Source: Hofstenia miamia (taxonomy: Eukaryota; Xenacoelomorpha; Acoela). From it: a DNA stretch of 64,000 bases. The DNA is taken from NCBI GenBank assembly GCA_004352715.1, contig SCFE01000042.1, positions 274,565-338,564 of the forward strand. Reading direction: 5' to 3'. The notes under the pieces are model-generated. The model was not told the origin of the DNA and ran no database searches. It saw only the letters and a program-made list of their open reading frames with translations. Below, piece by piece: positions 42,611 to 54,611 of this stretch (within the stretch, counting starts at the first letter, position 1; each line of letters starts with the position of its first letter). Position numbers and translations under genes: made by a program.

Positions 42611-44722
42611 AAATTTTCATTAAAATTTTATTGTTAGCAATGTACTGTCATAAAACGCATAAAGGGATAAAGCTATCTGATTTAACGAAAATATTTAAGT
42701 AATTTGCTTTGAAGCAAAATTTCAAGAGTTATGTAAAAATTGCTAAACTTTAGGAATTATTAATTAACTAATTTACTTTGAATGAAATGAATTTTGAATT
42801 TTTTGTGTCTTCTGAAAAAAATTAAGATCAATATTTTTTTTCCAAATGCAGAATTTTTTTCAGTTGAATCAGAATTAAAAAGCGTATCTATAAAATATGA
42901 CTTTTGGAAATCTTTTCTTGTATATTTATATTTTTTCCACAAAATGATTTGTCACATTTGTAGATATGAAGTATGTATAAATTTATGAAAAATGCAATAA
43001 ATACTCTGATTTAGTTGCTCATACCACTAACTTTACTTTAAACACCCTATGAATTTTTCGTAAAAATATTAAATGTTTATAACTGATGAATTGATAAACA
43101 TATCCAGCACCTGAAATCACCACAGGTTAGAGGACTTACATCTTAATCTTATATGAAGCGTCTCCTTGTGAAACAATGTTATATGTCTAATTTGAAAAAT
43201 GAATAATAATAAAGATTTTATTGTTTTTCTAGTTATATTATTCTAAAATGCTAATACTTTTATAAGTACTTTTTCATTAACCTTAAATTGCCTATTTTCC
43301 AGTTCAACGAACGAATAGTTTCCTACTTTTGAAAAAAAATTTCTCCAAGCCTATAAACTAATTTGAAAATCGTGAGGCATGAGCAGGTCTATTGGTAGGC
43401 TTCCTGTGGAGTTTTGTGGGGCAAGAATTTATGTAGCCAGCCTCAATAATGACTGTGCAAGTATAGTTTAGAAATACCAAGAGTAATTGTTTCAATAGTA
43501 AGTACTGCCTTTCATAATCAAAATAACTTTTGAGAAAGAAATGAATTGATTTGATTTTGACTGCCACAGCATAGCCCAAATTTGGAAGCGATTTTTTAAT
43601 TTTTTTACGCATTTTATGCATTTTTTGTAATATATAAATGTATAGACATGTATATTATGTTATATAATGTACACCAAAGCTATTTATTGGTAGACTTATT
43701 AATTGAGTCTACTCTCATGGGTAAATGACTTCCCTTGACCTATCTTTTGCCTCTTAGTTACATGCATTATGTTTTTGAATGATCACACTGCTTTATTTAT
43801 TTATCATAGGACATTGTTGCAGGCTAACTTTAACAATGCAAATTTCTTTGCAGGTATATTTTATTTTGCATTGATTTGTATTTTGCAGCAACACTTTATT
43901 TTTCAAATAGCGTAAATTTTTTCAACACATGCACACCTATTCTATGAATAAATAGAGTAGCAATTCACTACATTTTAGTCTTTTATGGTTTTGAAGCGGC
44001 ACAAGCAATACCGCATTTGAATTAATTAGGAAATGGTTCTATGCAGGCAAAGTAAATTTGTAATTTAAGAAATGTGCTGTTTGAATTTTTGCGTTTCTTC
44101 GAGATTAAATTCGTGAAATTTTGTGAATTTTCGAATACTCGAGTGTGAATATTTGCGTTAGAAATGTGGAAAATATAATCGCAGGTCCCAATTAACACTA
44201 AATTTAAAATTAATGTTCATTTGACTGATGAAATAAATTTGATCATGTAATGATTGATTGAGATTCATTTTAATGAGGAAATTTTCTTTAATAGTTGCTT
44301 TTAAACTTCAAAAACAGTTGTAGCAGTAAACTAGACAAGCCTTGGTAGAACGTGTTTATTAGCCTGCTATTACAGAGGACACTTATGAATGCTATCCAAA
44401 ATATGTAGAACCACAGCATATTGGGTAATGCTTACAACTAACAAGAAACAGTAAGTCTTAGTAATAGCTGCACACGATTAGGCGATACATTTACTTAGTT
44501 CTTGCACATAAATTATATATTTTTCTCATTAAATTTGAATTGAGGTGAGACGATTGTATTGGAGAAATGATTTACAACGAATCAGTAAAAGATTTAAAGG
44601 CATTTAAAAATTACATTACTGTCAAATCACAAATTTTTAAAAACAGTATAACTGAATATAAATATGGTGAAAATAATGATAAATTTTTAAAATTTGTTTA
44701 TAATTTAATGTATGTTAACACA

Positions 44723-44724
<2 letters not shown>
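42611..44724. other. no gene recognised
   Basis: AT-rich flank of the transporter. A possible AATAAA lies near 42995. No other feature could be supported. Confidence 0.5.

Positions 44725-44765
<41 letters not shown>
44725..44765. repeat. (TA)n microsatellite, left flank of TA-embedded element copy 2
   Basis: TA tract abutting the second element copy. Confidence 0.9.
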
Positions 44766-44776
<11 letters not shown>

Positions 44777-45030
44777 AATTTATATCTCCTGCTAAATGTT
44801 TTTTAAAAAACCTCATTATGACCGTGTTTCTAAACATAAATCGTTGACATTTTGCAGAGTAATGTCTCTTAAATTTACCTACCCCATAGTAAATATATTT
44901 AAGTTCGAGTGAATACTGTGGTAACAATTGCAAAAAATAAGGTTTTTTGGGAAAAAATCGCGATTCCTTATAAATGCCTTAGAAATTTCCTGCCAAATGT
45001 AAGGTTTTTCATTTTCCAAAGCAAAAAGTG

Positions 45031-45031
<1 letters not shown>
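44766..45031 (+). mobile_element. TA-microsatellite-embedded short element, copy 2
   Basis: Core identical by eye to 36399-36664 and flanked by TA tracts on both sides (right flank 45033-45062). It is part of the 2.5-kb duplicated block. Confidence 0.75.
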
Positions 45032-45062
<31 letters not shown>

Positions 45063-45066
<4 letters not shown>

Positions 45067-47133
45067 TTGATCACTACTAGATGACCGCACAAGTCAGGAA
45101 ATCCGCGTACGCCCATGGATGCAACAAAAATAAAATGGCGTACAGACTTGGTAAAATTTTAGTTTATATTATAAAGAAAGTCGAAATTCCCATCAAAACC
45201 TCCTAAATGCGCATCGACCCCCTTAGGTGATTATGCTGGCTACGGGCCGGATTTTGTCATAAAAATAAGTTCATATTTCTGGTTGCCCTAGTAATAAGCA
45301 ACTTTACAATCAATTACGTAATAAGTTGTGTCGCCAAATTAGAGAAGCAAGGAAAAAGTATCTAGATAATAACATTTTAGAATTGAAGTCTACTAAACCA
45401 AGAGCTTGGTGGAAATCTATCAAGCAGATGTGCGGTATGACTAAGGCTTATTAAAAAACTTAATGTTAGTGGTGATTTAGCAGAAAAGAATGCTGAAACT
45501 CTATCGCGAACAATAAATAAAAAACTAACATCAATAGCAGATAGTTATGAGACATTGTCTGATGAAAGTTATCTCCCATGTCACTCAGATCTTAAACCAA
45601 TAAATGTAAATGAATATGAAACTTTTTTAGTTATTAAGTCATTAAATTCCCGGAAATCATCTGGTCCAGATTTAGGAAATTATATACCTAATTGGATGCT
45701 GCATGACTTCAGTTATGAATTCGCGTTACCAATTTCAATTCTGCTAAATTCTTCATTCAGATCTTGTTCTGCAGATCCTTTCGTTTTTGCAGAAGTTTGC
45801 TGCCTTGAAAAGAAATCGCCTGTCACATCAGTGACTACCGACTTGAGACCTATTTTACTAACACATTCAATATCCAAAATAGCAGAAAAATTTATTCTAA
45901 AAGAAGAATTGATTACCAAAATTCAGGAAAATATCTATCCTAAACAACTTGCGGTAGTTCCGAAAAGATCAACTATTATGGCGCTCCTTGATGCTGCACA
46001 ACAGTGGATAAATGAAGTTGAAAGAAAAGATACCTTCATTCGAATTTTTCTATTTGATTTTAAAAAAGCTTTTGATTTTATTAGCCATCCAATTCTTATA
46101 TAAAGACTGGTACCATAATATCTGAGTAGGTATAATTTCAAGAACCCGATACCTGCGCAATTTTATAACAATTACAAGAATGGCGATTTCCATTAACACT
46201 TAGCCCTACTTCTACGGACATACCCTCAACCCTTTTTTACCTGGGGCCGACTTGACCCCTCCTATTTTTAGATATAAGTTTTGCGCGATTGGCCACAGAG
46301 AATCAAATATGTTGACGACACTACTGCATGGGATATTTGCAGTCGGAGCTTTCCTTCAACGTTAAATGTATTAGTGCAACTGGTCAAAGATTGGTCAGAC
46401 GATTCTTTAATGCAAATAAACACCAGTAAAACTAAAGAACTACATGTTTGTCCTTTGAAAAAATTTGATTTGCCACTTGAAATAGAAATAGATGGGAAAT
46501 TAATAGAACGCATAAAAGAAATAAAGCTTCTAGGTGTTTTCTTCCAAAGTAATTTAAAATGGAACACTAACACCAACTATATTGTTAAAAAGGCAGCAAA
46601 GCGGATACATTTTATGAATATGCTTAAACGCAGTGGTTGTGAAGTGAAGGAATTAATTTCTGTATATAATTCTCTCATTAGACCAATACTCGAATATTTG
46701 TGCCCACTTTGGCATCATGCACTAACAAATTCCCAATCCAAAAAAAAATAGAAAGAATTCAAAAACGTGCTTTCAAAATAATATCACCCAATAAGGATTA
46801 TAATATTATATACAAAAATCTCAATTCACAATCTTTATACAATCGTCGTGAGGAAATATGCAAAAAATTATGGTATGAATTATCCAATGATGAAAACCAT
46901 CCATTGCATTGGTTACAGCCAGATGTCAAAAAGCTAAACTATCATTTACGAGATGCTCGAAAATTCGTCTCATATAACAGCCGAACTAATTTGAGGAAGC
47001 ATTCTTTTGCAAGTGTAGAGAATCGACGAGAAAATAAAATAGACTACTGCATATAATTTAAAATTTGTCCTGTAAATTCGACCATGGGTCGCAAAGGCAA
47101 ATACATTATTTTATTATTATTATTATTATAATT
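45063..47133 (+). pseudogene. CR1/jockey-like LINE 3' half, copy 2, with replaced internal segment
   Basis: Identical by eye to copy 1 from its start through the motif A region (FDFKKAFDFISH, 46055-46090). Then 46109 to about 46290 is unrelated sequence replacing motif B. Homology resumes just before the YVDD motif (KYVDDTTAWD). The next ~380 bp differ from copy 1 at scattered sites, including a 2-bp difference that keeps a longer frame (46281-46751, 156 codons). The last ~600 bp are again almost identical, including the (TTA)n tail. Without motif B it cannot encode a functional polymerase. Confidence 0.8.
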
Positions 47134-47266
47134 GAACAATATATTATTCGGTATCCGGCAGTCAAATTAGCTGCACTTAATTTTATAAAAACAAGAAAAA
47201 AACTAGAACACATTTAACGTAATAAAAAACATAATAAAACGTAGCTAATGACAAAGGCAATAAAAA

Positions 47267-47490
47267 NATATATATATATATATATATATATCCGCGTTCT
47301 TAACCTTGACCGTTCATGGCTAATCAATATCATAGACTCATCTGTTAGGAAAAACAAGATTCAGCGAGACCGTGATCACCCTCTACACACCAGCTTACAG
47401 CCTACGACGCCTAAATCTCATTATGATAAATCATTTATTGCGATTGCCTGGCACTATCTTAGTAGTGGCATTCTACCCGATGTTCTCCAA
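47267..47490 (+). pseudogene. TA run after a single N, then possible LINE C-terminal fragment
   Basis: A lone N at 47267 marks an assembly join directly where the duplicated block ends. TA repeats follow, then a frame with KNKIQRDRDHPLHTS and KSFIAIAWHYLSSGI that loosely resembles the C-terminal YxxSFxxxAxxxWNxLP end of LINE proteins. Weak call. Confidence 0.3.
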
Positions 47491-50174
47491 GTATTTCTTC
47501 AACCTTTTTCCACAGCCTTTCTATTTACTCTGCCAACTCTCTGTATTTGTCTATCTTCTCTTTCTCCTTGCTTTCTACATTTCTGTCCTTTGGTACTGCT
47601 ATGTCTATCACTGTTCCTAAACTTTTCTCTTTGTCTACCACTACTATGTCTGGCCTCTGTGCTTCTATCACCTTGCTTGTCTGTATGCTGAAGTCCCACA
47701 GTATCTTAACCTTTTCCTTTTCTATGACGCCCTGTGGCTTGTGCTCATACCAATTGTCTCCTTCTTCTAACCCATGCCTGAACCTATACTCATTCTGCGC
47801 CAACTTCTCACATCCTGCTATTAGATGATCTACTGTCTCACACTTTTCTTGCATAGCCTACACTTATCACTTACTTCCATTCTTCTATCTATATGCTTGC
47901 TTCTGTGCTGCCATTATCAATGCTTCTGTTTCTCTTTTTAGTTCTGCTGTCTTTAACCACTTGTTGCTCTCTTCTCTGTCACACTTTTCTGTGTTCCTCC
48001 AGTATTCTCCTTCTGCCTATATCTTGTTTGTCTTTCTGATTCCATCCTACTCTGGTATATCTTCTTTCCTTCACTCTCAGTTCTTCTCTTCTTTAGCTCC
48101 TTAGTGATCTCTAGTAGGGATCCTCTAGGTTGCTCTTCTACATATTCCTTTAGCCCTAGTGCTTCTGCTTCTACAGTTTCCTCCACACTTAGCAGACCTT
48201 TCCCTCCCTTATGCCTTGCCATGTACATCTCCATTTAAGTTGAATGCTCTCTCTGCTGCTAGTCTCCCTGTCTAATTCCCTCAGTTCATTCCTGTCCCAC
48301 CTAACTAATACTGCCGAATATCTCAACACTGATATTGCCCACTTATTATTTGCCTTTATGCTGTTCTGCACATTCAATGCTGACTTCTGTAGTACCTTCC
48401 TTACTCTCCTCTTGTATTCTTTTCTTAACCTCGTCCTCATTTCCTCATGATCTGTTCTATCTTTCTCTATCACACCTAAGTACTTGTACCCCTCTTTGAC
48501 TTCCTCAATCTTATCCCCGGTGCTCGTCCTCAAACCATCTCATCTATGCACTTGCCTTTGGTCATTGTCACTGTCTCACACTTTCCTAATCCAAATTCCA
48601 ATCCAGAATCTCTCCTTGCATTCTCCAATGTCTCCATTTGCTTCTGCAACATCTTCCTTGAAGTAGCATACATCTTCAGGTCGTCCATGTACCACAGGTG
48701 ACTAACTGCTCTACCATTCTTCTCCAACTTATATCCTATAGCTGTCTCCTTTAACTTTTATGTGCTGGGGATTAAGCTAACTACAAACAGTAGTCTTCCT
48801 GGAATATGCCTCGCCTAAATCTCAAGCTGTGCCCGTTTATCTCAGTCTGCCACTTTCCCATCTCCCTCTCTAGAAACTCAACCCATTTCCGTGAAACTCC
48901 ATTGGTCTCTAGCGTCCTCAATACCCACCTATGTGATATGCTCTCATACGCCTTCCTGTAGTCTATCCATGCCATTGCTAAGTTTGTCTTCCTTCTTCTT
49001 CAATTCTCCACTACTGCCTGGTCTATTAACAACAGATCTTTGCATCCTCTCGTCTTTGTCCTACATCCCTTCCGCTCCTCTGGCATCAACCTGTTCTGTT
49101 CTAATTCTTTGGGTCCTTCTGTATCTGAAATTTCCATTCCCACTGCCATCCACTCTGGGCACACACTCCTCCAATGCTACTGCTAGTCTCTCATGAACAC
49201 TTGTGATCTTCTTCAGCCAATACACATGTACCTCATCTCTGTCTGGCGCCTTCCAGTTNTCTACCATTCTTCTCCAACTTATATCCTATAGCTGTCTCCT
49301 TTAACTTTTATGTGCTGGGGATTAAGCTAACTACAAACAGTAGTCTTCCTGGAATATGCCTCGCCTAAATCTCAAGCTGTGCCCGTTTATCTCAGTCTGC
49401 CACTTTCCCATCTCCCTCTCTAGAAACTCAACCCATTTCCGTGAAACTCCATTGGTCTCTAGCGTCCTCAATACCCACCTATGTGATATGCTCTCATACG
49501 CCTTCCTGTAGTCTATCCANTTGCAGTTGTGATTACTTCTTCTTCTTGCCTAAATTCCTTCTGCATCTGCTCACTCTCTATCTCTGGTCCCACATTTCCC
49601 CATATATTCTCCCAGAACCTTACTGCGTCTTCGCCTGCTTTAGCTGTAGCCTTTTCTCCTGCATCTAGTTCTTTGTAGAATTTTCCTTCTTGGGTTTCAA
49701 ACTTCATATTTTCCCTTGCCTGCTTTGCCTTTGCCCTATATTTTCTCAGCTTCTCAGCTTCTGCGACTAATTTCTGCTTAAGCTGCACCTGTCCTGTACG
49801 GCCTTACTTGTCCTGATCTTCTCTATTTGCTGCCTAATCTTTGCCACTTTATTCTCAATTCTTCTCTCCCATGCCGGCTTTCTTTCTCTCTTATCTTCTT
49901 GTTGTCTTTTCTTTTTCATGTTCATGCCTAAATTTTTCAGCACCTCACATGCACCTGCATACACTAAGCTATTTACTTCTGTGACACTCCTAGCATCTAT
50001 CCTCTCCATCACTTTATTGACTTTTGCTGTCTCTACTGCAAGCTTGCTTTTCTTAACTCCTCTTGGAACTGGCAACCTAGTTCTCTCACCTATTTCTTCC
50101 TTCATATTTTCCTTGATTGCTGCTTCAGTTTTTGATAGGTTTACAAATATTGTTTCATTATGGTAGAAGTACAT
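47491..50174 (-). pseudogene. R2/R4-type LINE with restriction-like endonuclease, longer copy
   Basis: Minus strand, 5' to 3'. The linker region (50174-49767) has KRERKPAWERRIENKVAKI, followed by YRAKAKQARENMKFETQEGK (49788-49513). Then NWKAPDRDEVHVYWLKK (RT block 1), MAWIDYRKAYESISHRWV (motif A), RRGIFQ (motif B) and HLWYMDDLKMYA (YMDD). After these come EGYKYLGVIEKD, MYMARHKGGKGLLSVEE, a CCHC-like knuckle remnant and RPDIVVVDKE...IDIAVPKDR (PD..D endonuclease core), cut short at 47499. Frames are broken in several places. The family nicks specific DNA with this endonuclease and primes reverse transcription there. A 260-bp segment is duplicated out of order at 49260-49519. Confidence 0.8.
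49260..49519. repeat. 260-bp duplicate of 48718-48977 bounded by single Ns
   Basis: Bases 49260-49519 repeat 48718-48977 exactly by eye and are delimited by a single N at 49259 and at 49520. The duplicate carries RT motifs A and B upstream of RT block 1, an order not found in real elements. An assembly artefact is the likely reason. Confidence 0.85.
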
Positions 50175-51118
50175 AATTTATACTGTTTCTAGTTTTATTT
50201 TGAATCTTTTGGAGAGGTATTTGGGTCAGAGTTGGAGGCAGGATGGGCTTAGGGCCTAATTTTTGGTCATTGCATTGGGCTGGCCTTCCAATTTGACATC
50301 TTTGACTGCAATTCAGTAATTGTTGCTTACATTAAACATTATTAACTATTATACCAATATTACATATATTTTTTTTGTGCCACGCCAACCTTCAGGCCTA
50401 AGTTCTTAAAGTCAAAATGGGACGTGCCAAGAGAGTAGAAGCACTGGCTGGGCCATGCTGGAAAAAAACCCAAAACTGTCCAATTTCAAAAGTCCATTTT
50501 GGTTTGATTCAGTTTTTTAAAAAAACTGCAGTTTTGGTTCTTAGTTACCACCAGACCCTATTCTGTATACATCAGTAAGTTTTTCCTTTTCTCCTGTATT
50601 GGTATTATTTACTGTTTTCAATATAATTGGTTCATGTACAATTTGAACTCTTTTTTTATTTTCTATATAAGGAAAAAGAAAATTTTTCTATAGATACTAG
50701 AATTTGAAGAAATAAACTTCAATAAATTTGCTTTGGAAGGAAATAGGTCAATTTTATAGGCCCTGTGTCACTTGTAAACAAACCAAACTGACCTTTCTGA
50801 TGTGAAATATGACAACAAATTATACCATTTCATGTACCTAGTCCAAATAAGAATTTAAATCAAATCTAAATTATATGCAAGTTCCTGATTGATTTTAATT
50901 ATATTTGCATGGCTTTGCAAGTTGTGCCTATAGCTCTGGCAAGTTCCTCTAAGGAATACTTGCGTACCAACTAATTATATTGACGAGGTTGAAAACCAAG
51001 ATTATCAGCATTTTTAAATTCTGTATCAAATGCCATATTCTAAATAGTATTAATGTCAACAGTACTGTATCTTAAAATGCTATTATCCCAATGTCAGTCC
51101 AAAATTGATCTGTAGTGT

Positions 51119-51120
<2 letters not shown>
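50175..51120. other. no gene; possible hAT-type terminus near 50227
   Basis: CAGAGTTGGAGGCAGGATGG at 50227 shares its first ten bases with the hAT end at 39594 and with 61179. No partner end was found. The rest is non-coding. Confidence 0.4.
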
Positions 51121-51166
<46 letters not shown>

Positions 51167-51180
51167 GTATATATATATAT
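51121..51180. repeat. (TA)n microsatellite, left flank of TA-embedded element copy 3
   Basis: TA tract with two TATG interruptions. Confidence 0.9.
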
Positions 51181-51442
51181 TATATATATAAATTTATATC
51201 TCCTGCTAAATGTTTTTTAAAAAACCTCATTATGACCGTGTTTCTAAACATAAATCGTTGACATTTTGCAGAGTAATGTCTCTTAAATTTACCTACCCCA
51301 TAGTAAATATATTTAAGTTCGAGTGAATACTGTGGTAACAATTGCAAAAAATAAGGTTTTTTGGGAAAAAATCGCGATTCCTTATAAATGCCTTAGAAAT
51401 TTCCTGCCAAATGTAAGGTTTTTCATTTTCCAAAGCAAAAAG

Positions 51443-51443
<1 letters not shown>
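51181..51443 (+). mobile_element. TA-microsatellite-embedded short element, copy 3 (independent context)
   Basis: The same core as copies 1 and 2, identical by eye, flanked by TA tracts left and right (51444-51480). It is not followed by the LINE block, so it is not simply part of the 2.5-kb duplication. Confidence 0.8.
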
Positions 51444-51480
<37 letters not shown>

Positions 51481-51483
<3 letters not shown>

Positions 51484-52372
51484 AAAAAAACAAATGTTTC
51501 TTCTTTAACTACATTGTGTATAGATAATACTCCAAATAAAAAAAAAATTTTTCATTTGATTTTTCACAAACTACTGCAAATCTTATTGATTTTTGGAGGT
51601 TATTTTGTCTTAGGTAAAGTCAATAAAGTCGAGTTGCTAAAAGAAATCTTATTAGTTCTAAAAACATATTTACCTCTAAAATGTACAAAGGTATTAATTA
51701 TGGTATTGTATACTTTATTTTTTAAGTATAGCATATTATAATATTTTTTTAATAAAATACAAATTCCTGAAAGTGAAATGTAACTCTGAGCATCTCTAAC
51801 ATAAATATATCCATTTTCTATTCAAATTTCGTCAAAATCTTTTTTGTGATTGTTTTTGTGGGTTTTTGATTTCAATTCCAAGCATGTCTTAACATCCAAA
51901 TTTATAGTGCAATTGATTATATAGTAACGAGGCATATCAATTTAATAGGTGATTCGATTCAGCTAAAATTGCCATAAACAATGCACAGCACATGCAAAGC
52001 AGTTTTTATGCAAATTAGCCAAATATATCATTCCTGCTCTTTTAACCAATCAAAAAAGAAAACAATATATTTAGCATTATAGCATAACATCACATGATCA
52101 GTTCTTTCAAAAATGCTGTAAAATTTAGTTGGAAAGAGTTAGCAGATTGCTATCTTTTAAAGCTAAAAAGTACATTGCTTAACATACTGGTGAATTTGGA
52201 AAAGAATATTTTAGATGTACATACAGCTTCAACTAAATGAATTTTTACAATTAATATAACATTTCTGAAAAACAAAGATTTCAGAAATGAACATTAAAGC
52301 GTATTGCACCTTAACAACAGTTTATCATTTTGCTTATTTAAATGATATTTTAATTGCAATTTCCATTTATAA
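51481..52372. other. no gene recognised
   Basis: A 75-codon frame at 51514-51741 has no recognisable motif. Otherwise AT-rich non-coding. Confidence 0.5.
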
Positions 52373-52515
52373 TCAGGGTTTCGGAGCAACCGCAAATATG
52401 ACTCTGGCACTGCTCCGGAGCACATTCTTATAACATTTAGCTCCAGCTCAGGCTTAGGAGCTGTTGGATCCCAATGGTTCCAGTTCCAGCTCTGGCTCCA
52501 TCGCGATCTGTGCTG
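52373..52515. repeat. possible hAT-type non-autonomous element rich in GGAGC/CCAGCTC words
   Basis: GC-rich island starting CAGGGTTTCGGAGCAACC and ending with CCAGCTCTGGCTCC. Internal GCTCC/GGAGC words in inverted arrangement are usual for short hAT-derived MITEs. No target-site duplication confirmed. Confidence 0.35.
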
Positions 52516-52712
52516 CAATATATTCACAAATATGAATGTTAGCTAATGTTTACGAGTTTATTGATTATTTTTCAAATTGACCAATTATTTTAAAATTTCC
52601 AAGAATTTGAATGCATTTTCTGTAACACCAAAGTTCTTTGTTGAACAAAAATCAACAAATAAAATTAGGTATTTAAAAAAATCTTTGAAGCTGGAGCTGT
52701 TCTATAGATACC

Positions 52713-52931
52713 TATATATATATATATATATANNNNNNNNNNNNNNNNNNNNNNNNNNNNNNNNNNNNNNNNNNNNNNNNNNNNNNNNNNNNNNNNNNNN
52801 NNNNNNNNNNNNNNNNNNNNNNNNNNNNNNNNNNNNNNNNNNNNNNNNNNNNNNNNNNNNNNNNNNNNNNNNNNNNNNNNNNNNNNNNNNNNNNNNNNNN
52901 NNNNNNNNNNNNNNNNNNNNNNNNNNNNNNN

Positions 52932-52962
<31 letters not shown>
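52713..52962. repeat. (TA)n microsatellite with assembly gap (52733-52931)
   Basis: TA tracts on both sides of 199 N. Confidence 0.9.
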
Positions 52963-52965
<3 letters not shown>

Positions 52966-53021
52966 TGCATTTAATCTATTTTAAGCAAGATATTAAAAAT
53001 TACACTTCTAAGGCATTAAAA

Positions 53022-53130
53022 TAATATATAAATTTTAGTAGAAATTAAGTGCAAAACGCATAGAATTGTTTTCCTGGTAAATACGATCACAAACATTTAA
53101 TTTAGAACGATAGGGCATGTTTGAAATATG
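53022..53130 (+). repeat. dispersed repeat B, copy 2
   Basis: Inverted relative of 2830-2957. See that entry. It lies 60 bp right of a (TA)n tract. Confidence 0.55.
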
Positions 53131-53245
53131 TTCATATGGAGTCATAGGCTATTATTTAATTATAAGTATATACTTCTTAAACCGAAAATTCTAAAATCTA
53201 CGTATATATTATATAAATATATAATATTTGTTAATGTGTTAACCT

Positions 53246-54300
53246 TTAAATTTTGTATGAGGCAAGGAACAAAATATGTCCGACATGTTTGTATACTTTT
53301 CGAAATTTTGAATTTGTGAATCCATAAACTATGAAGTTTATAGGACTGTTTCTATGAGAGAACATTTCAGCGACTTCTAAAGACCAATACATTAGATATC
53401 TATAAAAGCAATTCCTATTAATTGCACAATATTAACAAGATATAAACATTAGATATCTAAAGAGGTTTTTCCTATTCTCATTAAGAAAATGCTATGTAAA
53501 AATTTTTGAAGAAACAGGAATCCGATTGTTGAGTTACTGAAAAATGACTTCAAAACAAACGTCAGTTTCGAAAATCAAGAAAGGGTACGCGAAGAAGAAA
53601 AAATATGGCAGACTACAATGCTAAGAAATATAGCTGAGTGAGTTATGCTAAAAATTGACATTGTGAATGTGAAGAAATGTATGACCACTTAAATACACAT
53701 TCAAAAATAACTAAGTATAAAGTACAAATCCACGTGGTAGAAGAGAGTTGGATACAGGTTGCATGAAGAATATCTGGAAGAATTGCTGATCTAAGGCATT
53801 ATGAAAAACTAACACAGATTGAAGCCTCAAAAAAGGACGCACTAAATTGGGTCTAAAAAAATAATAAGAATAGTTACATACTAAATAAAAAAGTAAGCTT
53901 CTATTAGTGCGCTATGCAAGCTTTAAAATTTGCAAAACATGCTACTTAGTTTACTTTATATTTATATATAATTTTGTCAAGGCTTAACGAACTCAGTACT
54001 TGGAATTAGTAATTTTATTGTAAAAAAAATTGCTTGATATTATTATAATAAATATGCAGTCAATAACAATAATATAAACATAAATATAGATATAAATCAT
54101 ACAATAATTCAATAAATAAGTAATTGTTCATTGTTCATGATCCTGAATAGTTTTAGTAAATTCATCATTAATATTTCAAACTTGCAGATATGAAATATTC
54201 ATTAATAATTAATTTAAAAATCTATAAAAAGAGAATCGGTATGGTCATTCCAAACAGTCCTCCGATGCTAATGAGAATACTTGATGGAGAAAATGTTAAT
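53246..54300 (-). pseudogene. partial second copy of the GPCR (TM6 and TM7 exons)
   Basis: The minus strand repeats the last part of the receptor gene at 8.9-10.1 kb, including intron sequence. The TM7 exon copy (53246-53399) keeps an acceptor (TTTTATAG) and an open frame, EMFSHRNSPINFIVYGFTN, with a 9-bp in-frame deletion and a 1-bp change that alters the tail. The TM6 exon copy (about 54170-54290) keeps SILISIGGLFGMTIPI but lacks its 5' half. A deletion of roughly 170 bp relative to 9907-10078 removes ICL3, most of TM6 and the splice acceptor. No TM1-TM5 exons follow to the right. It is therefore probably a pseudogene made by duplication of the gene's 3' end. Confidence 0.75.
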
Positions 54301-54611
54301 TTCAGTTGTGAATTTAGCAATATTTTACCATACAGTGATAAATATTTTCAATGTTGAGTGAAAATGTTAATTCCATGCTACTGCAGAGATGAGTAAGTCA
54401 GTGAATGCACTTTGAATGGAAAATTGATTGACACATAATCGTCTCATTGTAGTTCATTATTGAGCTGTTTGTGACCATTAAGCATACAGCAAATCAGCTT
54501 TGTACATTCTAGTATTTGCTTGTTCAGTGTGCATTCTTGCATTTGATAGCTTTTACACACCGAGTGGCAGAAGACAGAGGTAAGTTAACATTGGTTTCTT
54601 CATAGTGAAAA

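Noticed and set aside
43358-43621. Minus-strand 87-codon frame
   Set aside because: Nothing recognisable. It lies in the AT-rich flank of the transporter and is likely spurious.
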